From Dipteronia dyeriana (lineage: Eukaryota > Streptophyta > Magnoliopsida > Sapindales > Sapindaceae), in contig CM065301.1 in assembly GCA_032871835.1 (NCBI GenBank), positions 28,590,405 through 28,654,404 on the forward strand: 64,000 nucleotides of DNA, written 5' to 3'. Position numbers and translations under genes: made by a program. Below are positions 34,285 to 47,200 of this stretch, one piece after another. Below the pieces are notes generated by a model. The model did no database searches. It was not told the DNA's origin and saw only the letters and a program-made list of their open reading frames with translations. Positions within the stretch are counted from its first letter, which is position 1. Every line of letters starts with the position of its first letter.

Positions 34285-34985
34285 ATAACCCCATCCTTAA
34301 TCAACATCCTAAATGATAATAATTTAACTGATAATAATTATATCACATGGAAAAGGAATATTGGGTTGTTGCAAACTGAAAGGCATAAGTTCAATCTCTA
34401 TACTCCTAAACCACATACTCCAACTAATGAATCTACTCAAGCGTAAAGAGATGAGTATCAGTATTGGAAGTCTTCATATGGGATGGCTAAATGTTACATT
34501 ATGGCCACCATCTCTTATGTGTTGCAACGGCAACATGAAGGAATGGAGACTGTTGCCGATATATTGATGTCTCTAAAGGAGATGTTTGCTATGAGGTCTA
34601 GGACAACTAAGAGAGAGGCAGTGACTGCCTTTATGAATCTTAGGATGAAACCTGGACAGGGTGTGAAAGATCACATGATGAAAGTCATAGCACATCTCAA
34701 CATTGTTGAACTGAATGGTGCTTAGATAGATGGTGAGACCAAAATTGACATGATTGTCAACTCACTATCAGATTCCTTTGATCAATTCAAGTTGGACTAC
34801 ACCATAAATAATAAGGAATACACCTTGCAAGGCCTGATGCAAGATGTTCAAAGCACCTAGAAAATCCTTGTGAAAGGCAAGGGTTAAGAGATTCATACGA
34901 TTAGTAAAGTTGCTTCTGTTAAAGACCCGTAGGAAGGTCAAGAAACAACAGAAGAAAAAGCAACTTGGGCCTAACCAGAAGGGAT
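34285..34985 (+). pseudogene. gag: Element E gag, broken
   Basis: Copia-type gag: NDNNLTDNNYITWKRNI near 34310, a stop at 34443-34445, then YWKSSYGMAKCYIMATIS, MLRMKPGQ-like NLRMKPGQGVKDHMMK, and NSLSDSFDQFKLDY. At least four stops. The lysine-rich tail (KKQQKKKQLGP) runs straight into post-protease sequence, so zinc knuckle and protease DSG are deleted. Confidence 0.75.
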
Positions 34986-37900
34986 TCTGGGAAAGGAAAA
35001 TACTGAATGAGAATGAACTCATCTTTCATTTAAGCAATGGAGAATTGGTGTCTACTGATGTAGTGGGAGATATTAGAATTAGTTTAGATTCTTATAGGCA
35101 TTTAGATTTAATAGACGTTTATTATGTACCTCAATTCAAGAGGAATTTAATTTCAGTTTCTTGTTTAAATAAATTTGGTTATTCGGTTACTTTTAATAAA
35201 GTTTTTATTATTAGTGAGAATGACAAAATTATTTGCTTAGTGAGAATGACAAAATTATTTGCAAAGGTACATTGGAAAATGGTTTAATCTATTTACATGG
35301 AAATATCTCTCACTTATTAGACACGGAATCAACAAAACCTAACTATAAAGGAGTAAAATTATCAAAAGATGAAACTTACCTATGGCATTTGCGCCTCGGT
35401 CATATTAACCTTAATAGGATTAAAAGATTGGTAAGTGAGGACCTCTAAGTGACTTAAAGGTCGATGATCTACCAACTTGTGAATCTTGTTTGGAAGGTAA
35501 AATGACCAAAAGGTAGTTTACGACCAAAGGCAGTTTACGACCAAAGGCACAAGAGTTATCGAATGTTTAGGATTGATACGCACTGATATGTGTGGACCTA
35601 TGAGCATTCAAGCTAGAAGTGGATATGAGTACTTCATCACTTTCACAGATGATCACTCAAGATTTGGCTATGTGTATCTCATGAGACATAAGTCATATGC
35701 TTTTGATATGTTCAAAGCATTTAAAGCTAAAGTTGAAAATCAGCTTGAGAAACGCATAAAAATCTTGAGGTCTGATCGTGGTGGAGAATATATATTTGGT
35801 TAGTTTCAGCAATACTTATTGATAATGGGATAATTTCTCAATTTTCTGCACCAAGCACACCTCAACAAAATAGGGTGGGAGAAAGGAGAAATATAACTCT
35901 TTTGGACATGGTTAGGTCTATGTTGAGTTATTCAACGCTCCCTAATTCTTTTTGGGGATATGCTTTACAAACCACAATGTACATTCTAAATGATGTACCA
36001 TCTAAGTCGGTTTCTAAAACACCGAATGAGTTGTGGACCAGATGAAAGCCTAGTTTACAACACTTAAGGATATTTGGATGTCCTGCGCAAGTGTTAAAAG
36101 GAAAGACAAAAGATGGAGTCCCATTCAGAAACATGCATATTTGTAGGGTATCCAAAAGGAACAAAATGATATTATTTTTATTGTCCTTCAGATCTTAAAG
36201 TATTTGTTTCCACAAATGCTAAATTTCTGGAAGAGGACTATATGAATAATTTTGTGCCTAAAAGTAGAATTGTCCTGAATAAGCTTTCAGAATATACAAT
36301 TCCATAAGAGGTTTCACTACCAAGCCCAATTGTAAGTTTCGTACCAACACAAGATCAATAATCTACCATACATTGTCGTAGTTGAAGGGTTAGTAAACAA
36401 CTCGATAAATACATCGGTCTAGGAGAATCTATAGAGAATCTCTCATACGACAATGATCTCTATATGTACAAGGAAGCAATAGAAGATGTTGATTGTCGTC
36501 ATTGGCAAAAGGCAATGCAATCCGAAATTGAATCTATGTTCAAAAACAAAGTCTGGTCTCTTGTAGACTTGCCTATTGGGATAAAACCCATCGGGTGCAA
36601 GTGGGTATATAAGAGGAAAAGAGGAATGGATGGAAAGGTGGAAACCTTTAAAGCTAGATTGGTAGCCAAAGGTTATACACAGAAGGAAGGTATTGATTAT
36701 GAATAAACCTTCTCTCCTGTGGCCATGCTTAAATCCATTAGGATACTCTTATCCATTGCGGCATCTCTAGACCTAGAGATTTGGAAAATGGACGTCAAGA
36801 CAGATTTCCTTAACGGAAGTCTTAATGAAAGCATCTACATTATACAACCAAAAGGATTCATTGAAAAGGGACAAGAGGAAAGGGTATGCAAGTTGCAAAG
36901 ATCCATATATGGATTGAAGCAAGCATCCAGATCCTGGAACATAAGGTTCGATCAAGCCGTGAAAAGTTTTGGATTTATTAAAAACCTTAAAGAACCTTGT
37001 GTATACAAAAGGATTAAAATTGACAAGTTGGTTTTCCTAGTTCTTTACGTTGATGATATACTACTCGTCGGAAACGATGTAGGTTTATTGACATCAATAA
37101 AAGAATGGTTAGCAAAACAATTTGATATGAAGGACTTAGGAGAAGCAAGTTATATTCTTGGTATCCAAGTCATAAGGGATAGAAAGAATAGAACGATTGC
37201 ATTATCCCAAGCTTCATACATAGATAAAATCTTGTCTAGGTTTTCCATGCAAGATTCCAAGAAAGATATGTTACATTTCAGATATGGAATCAAACTTTCT
37301 AAGGAACAAGTTCCTAAGAATGAGCATGAAGAGCAATACATGAGTATGGTTCCATATGCATCGACAGTTGGAAGTCTCATGTATGCAATGCTCTGTACTA
37401 GACCAAATATTTGTTTTGTTGTAGGCATAGTTAGCAGGTTTCAATCGAAACCAGGTCCTGATCACTGGACGGCTATCAAGCATATTTTCAAGTATCTTAG
37501 GAGAACGAGAAATTATATACTTGTATACTCTTGAGAGTATTTAATTCCCGTTGGGTATACAGATTTTTATTTTCAGCAAGATTCTGACTCCAGAAGATCA
37601 ATATCAAGATCTGTGTTTACTATTGGATAAGGGGGTAGTCATATGGAGGAGTATCAAGCAATCTTGTATTGTTGATTCCACCATTGAAATCGAGTATGTT
37701 GCTGCATGCGAGGCTGCTAAAGAGGCTGTCTGGCTCCGTCAATTCTTGATTGATTTGGAAGTGGTTCCTGATGCGAATAAGCAGATCACTATCTATTGTG
37801 ACAATAGTGGAGTAGTGGCTAATTCGAGAGAACCAAGAAGTCATAAGAGAGGGAAACACATTGAAAGAAAGTATCACCTTTTGAGGGAAATTGTGCATAG

Positions 37901-38033
37901 GGGTGATATGACAATTACCAAGATCGCGTCAGCAGATAATCTAGCAGATCCCATTACGAAGGCTCTTCCACAAAAGAGTTTTGATGGGTATCTAAAGAAC
38001 ATGAAGATGAGAGATATGACATATTTCCTATAG
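34986..38033 (+). pseudogene. pol: Element E pol, broken
   Basis: Starts in the middle of the protease/linker (LIDVYYVPQFKRNLISVS). A 26-bp tandem duplication at 35211-35262 shifts frame before the pre-integrase motif LWHLRLGHIN (about 35380-35410). The integrase has MIRTDMCGPM (35573), FTDDHSRFGYVY and SDRGGEY (35770). The RT starts at 36464 (HWQKAMQSEIESM), has a TAA at 36704-36706, then KMDVKTDFLNGSLNE and the catalytic YVDDILL (about 37049-37069). RNase H (37551-38033) retains ATIEIEYVAACEAAKEAVWL-like sequence, CDNSG and the end ADPITKALP. Many stops; not functional. Confidence 0.88.
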
Positions 38034-38047
38034 AACAAGTGGGAGAT

Positions 38048-40381
38048 TATTGGGATTATGCTCGATAGCAAGAGTATAATAATGTATTTGACAATCTTTT
38101 CATATTAATAAAGTGATTTCTAGTTTATCAAATCTTATAGCATTTATAGTTTAATTATTATAAATGTCAAAAGTATATAATCATAAGGTCAAAAGACTAT
38201 AAGAAAAGAAGAATTGTTCATACATCTAGATATGTATGAGGTAGACACAATTCTTTAGTTAATCTTGAATAATATGCACAACTTAAGATAAAAGTTGGGC
38301 CCCTTTATCTTGTTAAAGTTGTAGATTCTTTTGCTAGCATTTGAGTGGGATCAATTGTGTTATGATGAGTCTAAAATCATCAAAGTGTGGTGTCTTTGGG
38401 CAAAAGAATCTAGTGCACTAGGTGCATTGAATTGGATCACAATGACATACTTTATCTAGAACCGTCAATGGATAAAAATTTTCATTTGAAGACAATCGGA
38501 GAGTCTATCTCAATCCTGAGATAAATGATGGACTTATGGTTGCAAGTGTTATCATTTGAGCTATCAATGAGTACGATTATATAGCATAGTCTATCCTCGA
38601 TAGTTTGGTGGTATTCATTTGTTAATCGATAGAGGACTTCATTTATAAATATGGACATCGTGGCTACATTTATTAAATGAGAGTAGAATATCATCATATG
38701 GATGTTTTGAGGTATTGGATATTAAATCTTAACGTTAAGTTTTCAATAGTGTCTATTGAAACATGGCTTCTGGATAAGTCAAAATATCCAAGTTCAAAAT
38801 GTGGTCATATGAGTAAATATGGTAACTTGGAGAGCTATAGGCGGTCTATGAGCTCTTGGCGATTACTGATATTCTTCACGAGGATACACTTTCACCATAC
38901 AAATTTTCTAGGGTATGAATGAGAAATATTAACTTATCATATCTTTATTTAAGAGTGCAATTTTAGTTCTTTAGTGAAATGATCTAAAATTAATAGATCG
39001 GACCTAAGTGAATCATTTGTTGATTGTGAATGGGTTGTGTCTATTGGAGCTTAAATTTATATAGCCCGCCAAGATCCCCAATTGGAGCTTAAATTTAGAT
39101 AGTCCGCCAAGATCCCCAATTTACACGAACTTGCATGGATCACTTAATATATTCTACCGGACCAATTTAGGGGTCCATATAGAATTGTAATGAGGCATGT
39201 GAACTTGTTTCTTTTTGTAAGAATGGATCTAGTTCACATGTGGACTTTTTATTAAGGTCCAATGGATTTAATAAAATAGAAAAAAAATAGTATAATGGTT
39301 CATATATTGTGTTGGGCGGCAAAGCTATATAGTTTAGCTTAATTATATTATTTTTATTTTATTATTTAATTAAATGGAATTAATTAATTATTTAATTAAA
39401 AGTCAAAATCTTTTTTTCTAATAGGAGATGGCCTCCTAATATTATACTATTGTTGGTAGTATAATTAATATTAAAGATTATATTTAATAAGTAGATAAAT
39501 AATAGAAATTATTTATCTAGTCAAATTAAGAAATCTTTAATATGGTTACAAATACACTATTGATTTGGATTAGGAGTGTTTGTGTAGGAAAGAATTCTTT
39601 TTGGAAAAAGATTCTTGGTTACTAAGTAAATCTACCTAATGGTAGAATTCTTTTTTGAAAAAGTTTCTTAACCACCAAGTAAATCCACCTAAGGAAAGGA
39701 TTCTTAACAACCAAGTAAATCCTTTTTAGGAAAGTATTTATGATCCTATAAATACCACCTTGATAAATTCGATCAGCCCTATGTTTTTATGAGTGAAATT
39801 TTAGCCAAGCTAGGTATTTTTCAAGAGAGAATTTGGCCTAGCAAGAGAGAATTTTGAGTGATAAAATTTTAATTTTTGCTCTAGACAAAATTCGATCAAC
39901 TCATAGATATAGGGTGTAGAATTCGGCCAAGAAGAAAAGAGAAAAAAAGAACGTTTTTGTTTTTGATAGTACACTAGTATCCTTTACATCAATAGGGTTT
40001 TGTATACAAAATCAAATCGGGTTCACGGGAGTTTCAATCAATTAGATTGATAATTCACAAGTAACCGGACATTCTTGGATTGTTCTCTTGTAGGATAATT
40101 GTAACTAACAAAGAAAAAGATTTTGTTTGTTTTCATCCTTAGGTATACAATTTATAGAAAGGGATCCCACACTCCTAGGTGATTCACGTTCATGATTGGA
40201 TTGGAAGATCTTACAGATTCAATTCAGCGCTTGTTCAATCGTCACGAGAAAAAGTATGATACTTATTTTATATATCAATTAATCTAGGGTTAAGGTTCTT
40301 TTTATTAAAAAGGGAAAAAATATTTATACCAAAACCCTAATTTTGGTTTTTCACACTTTCGTTGCACGGATTCTCCCTACA
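38048..40381 (+). repeat. Element E 3' LTR
   Basis: 2334 bp. Differs from the 5' LTR by a 38-bp tandem duplication (39043-39080 and 39081-39118) and by small changes, and begins TA instead of TG. Confidence 0.9.
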
Positions 40382-40386
40382 CTCTC

Positions 40387-41659
40387 ATGCATGTTTTGAT
40401 CATCTTGCATTATTGTTTATTTACCTTCTTGTGTGCCTTCTTTTTGTACCTTAACTTTTTCTTGGGTGTTTGATGCATCTTGTTTACCTTTAGAAGAGGA
40501 TTTTCCTCTTAACTGCGGTTCAAACTGCTCCTCATGCACTGCCTCCACCGTGGTCTGCACAGTGGTGTTCTCTAGTGGCTGCACGTTGCTGCTACCACGG
40601 TCTGTGCCACTTGCATGCATAACGGTTTTCAGAGAGGTGTTGTCCAGGTGATGCATCATTCCTTGTGTCGCGGTTTGGACACTTACCTATACCGCGGTCC
40701 AACCATCGGTTCTGACAAGATTTAGTTTCCTTTTGTCCAAAACGACATCATTTCATGTAGGGCACGATATATATATGTTCTCTTCTCTTTTCTTTGTTCT
40801 CTAGGAGTCCAAGAAGCCATCTTTGAGCAACATAGCTTTTCTAGAGAGAGAAAGACTCCCAAACACTCATTTTTACTCAACCAAATTTCATCTCATTGTC
40901 ATCTAGTTTCATTCTAGGATCATCTAAGCATGGAGCATCATCTTTTTCTTGACTAGGTAATTTCTACAGGTACTAGACTTCATTGTTTCATTACTATGTC
41001 ATATATGCCTAGGTTTTAACTTTTTATTGCTAATTGAATGCATGTTCTTGTGTTTAAAAGCTTTTATTACATTTTTGTGATGTTGGTTGTTGGTTGAGAA
41101 CATTGATTAGTGATAGCTACCATTTAGAACAATTTTACCCTTCTAGCTAAATCTTCTTGCATTTACATTTAGAGAATTGATATCTAGGATTTGCATTCAA
41201 TTGTCATATTTACATTCGTAGATAAGCTCAAATGCCTAGACCAAGCATTTTTGCACTTTGAATATCATTATATATTCACTTAAGCTGCATTGTCTCTTCA
41301 TTGTTGTTAAGCTTGTGGATAAGAATTTTGTAGACAAGCTTGTTGATCAAGAATGTTTATTAAGACCTGTTGGGTAGTGGTGGTTGGTTAGTAACTTTAA
41401 AGTATGACTATGTGGTCAACTTAGTTTGTAAACATCATAACAATAGTGGATTTAAGGATCGGATGTGGCTAGAATGATAGCCCGTGATTTTTCCCTTGTT
41501 AAGGGTTTTTATTTCCGTATTTTTACTTGCTTTACATGTTTGTTAATGGGATGAATCTATTAACATTGGTTAATTCAAAAAAGTTGGTAATCAATAGTGT
41601 TAAAAACCTATTCACCACCCCCCCTAGGTTTATCGACATACACTTCTTAGGGAATTTCA
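40387..41659 (+). repeat. Element F 5' LTR, second part
   Basis: Resumes with ATGCATGTTTTGATCATC and matches 49182 onward. GC-rich cluster with ACCGCGGT copies at 40515-40715, AAAACGAC at 40739-40746, TATATATA near 40770, C-tract then CTAGG at 41617-41629. Ends GGGAATTTCA, followed by TTGCTATCAGAGC. Confidence 0.85.
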
Positions 41660-41817
41660 ATTGCTATCAGAGCCGGTGCCTAGATATACTTAGGTGATCT
41701 GTGACTGTCTGTGTCTTGCTTTGTGCATTTTTTTTTTGTTGCTTGCATTTTGTGTGTTGCATTACATTTGCATCTCATTCATTCCATACTCTCTAATATG
41801 CTTCTTAGAATGGGAAG

Positions 41818-43262
41818 ATGGAATCCTATCTTTGCCAAATAGATGATCGTGCTTGGATGGCTAATAAAGATGGGTACACTCCTCCAACAATGACCACCAA
41901 AGAGGGAGATGAAGTTCTCAAACCCAAATCTCAATGGAGTACACAAGAATTTGTGGCAACCAAGTGGAACATCAAGGCCATGCATGCCATCCTTTGTGTC
42001 ATGGACGATAATCAATACAAGTTGATCCAAACCACCAGGAATGCAAAGGAGGCTTGGGAGATTCTTCACACGGCTCATGAAGGCACTGAAGTAGTCAAGG
42101 ACTCCAAGCTTCAAGTCCTTCAAACACAATTTAAGATGATTAGAATGGAGGAGGAAGAGTGCTTCAATGACTTTCAGATGAAGTTAATGGATATTGTAAG
42201 CCAAAGCCAACAACTAGGTGATCCATACTCAGATAAAAGAATCAAACAAAAGATTATGAGGTCACTCCCTAAGAGATTTGGGTCTAAGGTAACGGTTCTT
42301 GAGGAGAATAGTGACTACAAGAATATGAAGCCTAGTGAAATGATCGGAAGACTTCTAGCTTATGAATCTAGGTAGACTTCTACACCAACACCTCTAAAGA
42401 AGCAAAAGAGCATTACATTGAAGACCTCTAAGGTTGAAGAGAATGAGGAGGATAACTCAATGAGGAGATGGCCCTCATGGTAAAAAGGTTTAAGAAGTTC
42501 ATAAAGTTTAAGAATAAAGGATTTGGAGGATTTGGATCTAAAGGAAAAGAAGTAAAAAAGAAGAGTCCTTTCAAGAAAATGGAGAGATCATAAGAGAAAT
42601 GACTCTAAAATGGGCATCAATGCTATGAATGTAGTGGCTTTGGTCGCATTGCTCCTGAATGTGCAAATATGAAGAAAATGAAGAAAATGAAGAAAGGAAA
42701 AGTGATGGCGACCACTTGGAGTGATAGTGAAGACATAGAAAAAGAAGAAAAGTCTTCGGATGATGAAGATCGAGTTACAAACTTCATAGCATTCACATCA
42801 TCTCATAATAGCAAGGGAGTTATAAGTGATAAAGAAGAAGTAGATGACTCTAGTGATGAGAGCATCTCATCTAACTCTTGGTTTGAAATTGATAAGGAAA
42901 TGAACTATGTAGACTTCATGAAGTTCTTTGAGAGCTCTAGATTAAAGAAGAAAAATGAGATTCAAAAGTTGAAAAAGAAGAATCTTGAATTGACTTCTAA
43001 GGTGAGTCACTTAAGTGAGAAAATGAAGATTGGAAGAGAGTTTGAAGAAAGCTTGAAGGAGGAGTTTAGAGAGGCGAAGGAATTGATTAACAAGAAGAAC
43101 TCTGGAACCGGGAAACTTGAAAAAATGTTATCAAGTGGGAAGAGTCCTTGTGATAAGAGGGTCTTAAGATATGTGGAAGACATGGAAACCACTTCCTTAA
43201 AGAAGATAACTTTTGTCAATAGTGAAGATTTAAAGAAAATCCAAGGCTCAAAACAACCATAA
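41818..43262 (+). pseudogene. gag: Element F gag, N-terminally clipped
   Basis: Homologous to element A gag from its KMDSYICQIDDRAWM region onward (here KMESYLCQIDDRAWM). The preceding 30-40 residues seen in A are missing. The capsid part runs to 42375 (TAG). After frame changes, the CCHC knuckle reads CYECSGFGRIAPEC (about 42617-42658): the zinc-binding His is Arg. An acidic Ser-rich part and a coiled coil follow to 43262. A frayed tail continues to about 43500. Confidence 0.8.
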
Positions 43263-43504
43263 AAAAGGTTAAAGTTGGAGAATCTTTAAAACAAGTTCAA
43301 GTCAAGGCTCCAACAAAATTTCAAGTCAAAACTCAATCACAACAAGCTAGAATACATCAAATAAGGCCTCAACCTCAAGTGATCTCCCAATCTCAACAAA
43401 GGACCTTTCATGGTCAATCAAGAAGGGATGCAATCTTGGCTCAATCATAAAAAAGAGAGTTGGCTCTACACCAAGGGAGTATGGGTCTTGATCATGGTGG
43501 ACCG

Positions 43505-44195
43505 ACTCACAAATAAAATATGCCCATTTTTATCCACTGTCCCATCCATATACAGCAGCAACAGCCGCTCAGATCTTTGTCGATAATATCTTCATTGCAT
43601 GGAATGCCAGCAACGTAACTTCAATCAATATCGAAATGCAGTGCTAGAAAATTGTGTTCTTCTTTTCTTCTTGCTAGTCGATGTATAACTAGGTACCATT
43701 CAATAGAAAATTTTCTATAGTATGGGGTTTCTTTTTTTTCCAATTTCCATTATTGGCTTCAGACTCGAAATTGAAGATCAAGTAAAATGGGAATCCGACG
43801 GATTGCTTTCTAATAATTCATGATAGGCAAACAAGGAAGGCAGTGGCGGTGAGAGAAAGGCAAGTAGTCAGAGGCAGTATCAGCACAAAAGAAAGCAGGG
43901 ATAGGTGAAGTCACCTTTGATCGAGAGTCGGATACACCAATAAGTTGGAAATAAAGAGTTCCTAGAACAGACTTACCGAGACAAGGGACAGTTGAGCGAA
44001 AAGCCAGCCCATAAAGTAAGTAAGTAAAGGCCGCTAATCTCCTATGATTGCTAATTCCCACTCTTTGAAAGCTTCCCCGGAATAAGGTAGTTGATTCAAG
44101 ACATAGAGAGCTTGCTAGTTCAGAACAAGCTAGGCCAACTAAGAATGTCTTTGATGGTAGCTTTCTTTATTCCTCTAACCTTTTGTGTGATTAAA
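43505..44195. other. Mitochondrion-like DNA inside element F
   Basis: The composition changes abruptly here: higher GC, no retroelement frame, and text such as GAAAGCTTCCCCGGAATAAG and CCGAGACAAGGGACAG that looks like plant mitochondrial intergenic DNA. Gag-type coding stops before it and a degenerate second-knuckle segment (CHYYGVEGHV, about 44358-44390) resumes after it. Origin is inferred from style, not from a match. Exact ends are uncertain by some tens of bases. Confidence 0.5.
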
Positions 44196-44299
44196 TAGTT
44201 TTAGATCAAGATAGAACATATAATAATAATTCAATCATTGGCATTGGCGCAAGGGTCTAAGCATTGGCAATTCAAAATATATCTTCTCTCAACTCAAAG

Positions 44300-47200
44300 G
44301 AGAAGGAAGCCTTTTATGTTTGCACAAGGCTATGGTATGAATTCTTATTTCACTCTTATTTGTCATTATTATGGTGTTGAGGGCCATGTCTAATTGTTTT
44401 AATTATATTAATTTGTGTCGTATTGAAAGTATGATTGAGAAAAATATGCTTAGAAGAGCACCTAGAAATTTTAGAGCCAATGAACCCAAGGCTCATAGAA
44501 ATGACAATGTTGCTACTAGGTGGACTAGAAAAAAATGAGTATTTTTGCCATGTGGCCCAAGTGGCCTTGAAGGCCAAAGCCTCTAACACTTGGTATCTTG
44601 ATAGTGGGTGTTCTAGGCACATGACCGGAAACAAGAGTTTCTTTGAGACTCTTGTTATGGAGGATGGTGGATTTGTCACCTTTGGTAATGGTTCACGTAA
44701 GAAGGTTTTAGGAAAATGAAATATATATATCCCCAGTTTACCCTCCTTGCCTAATGCTCTTTATGTAGATGGCTTGCAAGATAATCTCATTAGCATATCA
44801 CATTTGAGTGATGAAGGGCTTTCGGTTATGTTTGGCAAAGTTGATTGCTCTATTCTAAAAAAAGATGGACAAGTTTTATTGAAAGACAAGAGATCAAGTG
44901 ACAATTGTTATTGTCTTGATTTCAATGACATCTCTTGTAATTTGTCTAGTTGTGATCAAGTTGAATTGTGGCATCAAAGGTTAGGTCATATGAATTTCAA
45001 ATACTTGAAAGTTCTTAAGAAGTTGAATGTTGTGAGAGGCCTTCCTAAGTTTGGGAATATGATTGAGGGAGTGTGTTGACCTTGTCAATAAGGGAAGCAA
45101 ACTAAGAGTGTGCACAAAAAAGACAAGTATCTTACCACTAAGGAGCCATTAGAGCTTCTTCACATAGATCTTATGGGTCCCAAGCAAACTGAGAGTCTTG
45201 GTGGCAAAAGATACATTTTTGTGTGTATTGATGATTTTTCTAGATTCACATGGACTTATTTTCTTAGAGAAAAATCTGAAAATTTTGAAAATTTTAAAAT
45301 GCTTTGCACTAAAATTCAAAATTAAAAGAATTATCATTTTTGTGTGTATTGATGATTTTTCTAGATTCACATGGACTTATTTTCTTAGAGAAAAATCTGA
45401 AAGTTTTGAAAATTTTAAAATGCTTTGCACTAAAATTCAAAATTAAAACAATTATCATATCAAAAGCATTAAAAGAATTAGGAGTGATCATGGCAAAGAA
45501 TTTGAAAATGCTTGTTTTGAAAATTATTGTAATAGTGTTAGCATTTCTCATGAGTTTTCAGCTCCTCGAACTCTTTAACAAAATGGGATTGTAGAGGGGA
45601 AGTATAGGGTCCTCCAAGAGATGGCTCGTGTGATATTGCTTAGCAATAATGTTCCTAGGAATCTTTGGGTCGAGGCCATGAATGCAGCTTGTTATATAGG
45701 AAATAGAATGTTTTTACGGCCGGTACTAGGCAAACCTCATATGAATTATGGAAGGGTAGGAAGCCAAATGTTAGCTACTTCCATTCATTTGGAAGAAAAT
45801 ACTACATTCTCAATGACCGAGATCAACTTGGCAAGTTTGATGCTAAGAGTGATGAAGGAATTTTCATTGGCTATACTCTAAATAGTAAGGCCTATAGAGT
45901 GTTTAACTTAAAAACTAGAAGAGTCATGGAATCATCCAATGTTGTCATAGATGATTATAGGCTAAAGTTGAGTAACCATGATAAGGAGGTTAGTATGTCT
46001 CATGATTTACCTTTAAAGGAGTGTGGTGAGACTTCAAGTGATGTGAAGTTGGATCATAGTGAAAAGAATGATAAACCTTTTGATAGAGATCTATCTTTGG
46101 ACTCTAATGAACCCGTTCCTTGGGTTAGGAGACTCCATGATAAAAGTTATATCATTGGAGATGTTGATGAGGATATTAGGACTTAACAAAAAATGGCTAA
46201 TCAAATTAGCTATTCTTGTTACACCTCTCAAATTGAACCCAAAAAGATTGATAAAGCCTTGAATGATGAATTTTGGGTTCTTACCATACAAGAAGAGTTG
46301 AATCAATTTGAAAGAAATGAGGTTTTGACTCTAGTTCCTAGACCTAAGAATTCTAATGTCATAGGCACCAAGTGGGTGTTTAGGAACAAGTCGGATGAAA
46401 ACGGAAACATTGTACGCAACAAGGCTAGGCTTGTAGCACAAGGATACTCTCAAATTGAGGGTATCAACTTTGAGGAGACTTTTGCACTAGTTGCCCGTCT
46501 TGAGTCTATTAGGCTTCTTTTATCCATATCATGTGTGCATAAATTTAAATTACATCAAATGGATGTTAAGAGTGTCTTCCTAAATGGCTTTTTATAAAAT
46601 GAAGTGTTTGTTGAGCAACCCAAGGGGTTTGCGGATCCACACCACCCCAATCATGTTTGTCGCCTCAAGAAAGCTTTGTATGGGTTGAAACAAGCTCCAA
46701 GGGCTTGGTATGAGCACCTCACCTTTTATCTTATTGACAATGGCTATTCAAGAGGTAGTATTGACAAGACCTTGTTCAGCAAAGGTAACAAAGATGAGCT
46801 TTTCATAGCTCAAATCTATGTTGATGACATTGTGTTTGGTTCCACCAACAGATCCAAAGTCCAATAATTTATAGAGGTCATGTCTAATGAATTTGAGATG
46901 AGACTTGTTGGGGAGCTTAATAACTTTCTAGGTTTACAAATTAAACAATTGGATGATAGGATCTTCATATCCCAAGCTAAATATGCCAAGAACCTAGTGA
47001 AGAAATTTGGCCTTGAGAATGTCAAACATTGTGACACATCTATGAGTTCCACATTGAAACTTAGCAAGGATGATAGTGGGAAAAGTGTGGATCAAAGCCT
47101 ATATCGTGGCATGATAGGTAGCTTACTTTACTTAACTGTAAGTAGGCCCGATATAGCCTTTAGTGTAGGTGTGTGTGCTAGGTACCAAGCAAGTCCCAAG

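Larger units (their letters stand above)
30656..40381 (+). mobile_element. Element E: Ty1/copia element of a separate lineage, nested in F
   Basis: LTRs 30656-32942 and 38048-40381 (about 2.3 kb). The 5' copy starts TGTTGGGATT while the 3' copy starts TATTGGGATT. The TSD is imperfect, CTCTT against CTCTC (30651-30655, 40382-40386). Primer site TTGGTATCAAAGCC is at 32944-32957; the PPT AAGTGGGAGAT precedes the 3' LTR. The element has a long leader, gag without zinc knuckle, and integrase-RT-RNase H. Neither LTR nor protein motifs resemble the Sirevirus group around it. The lineage within copia is not assigned. Confidence 0.88.
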
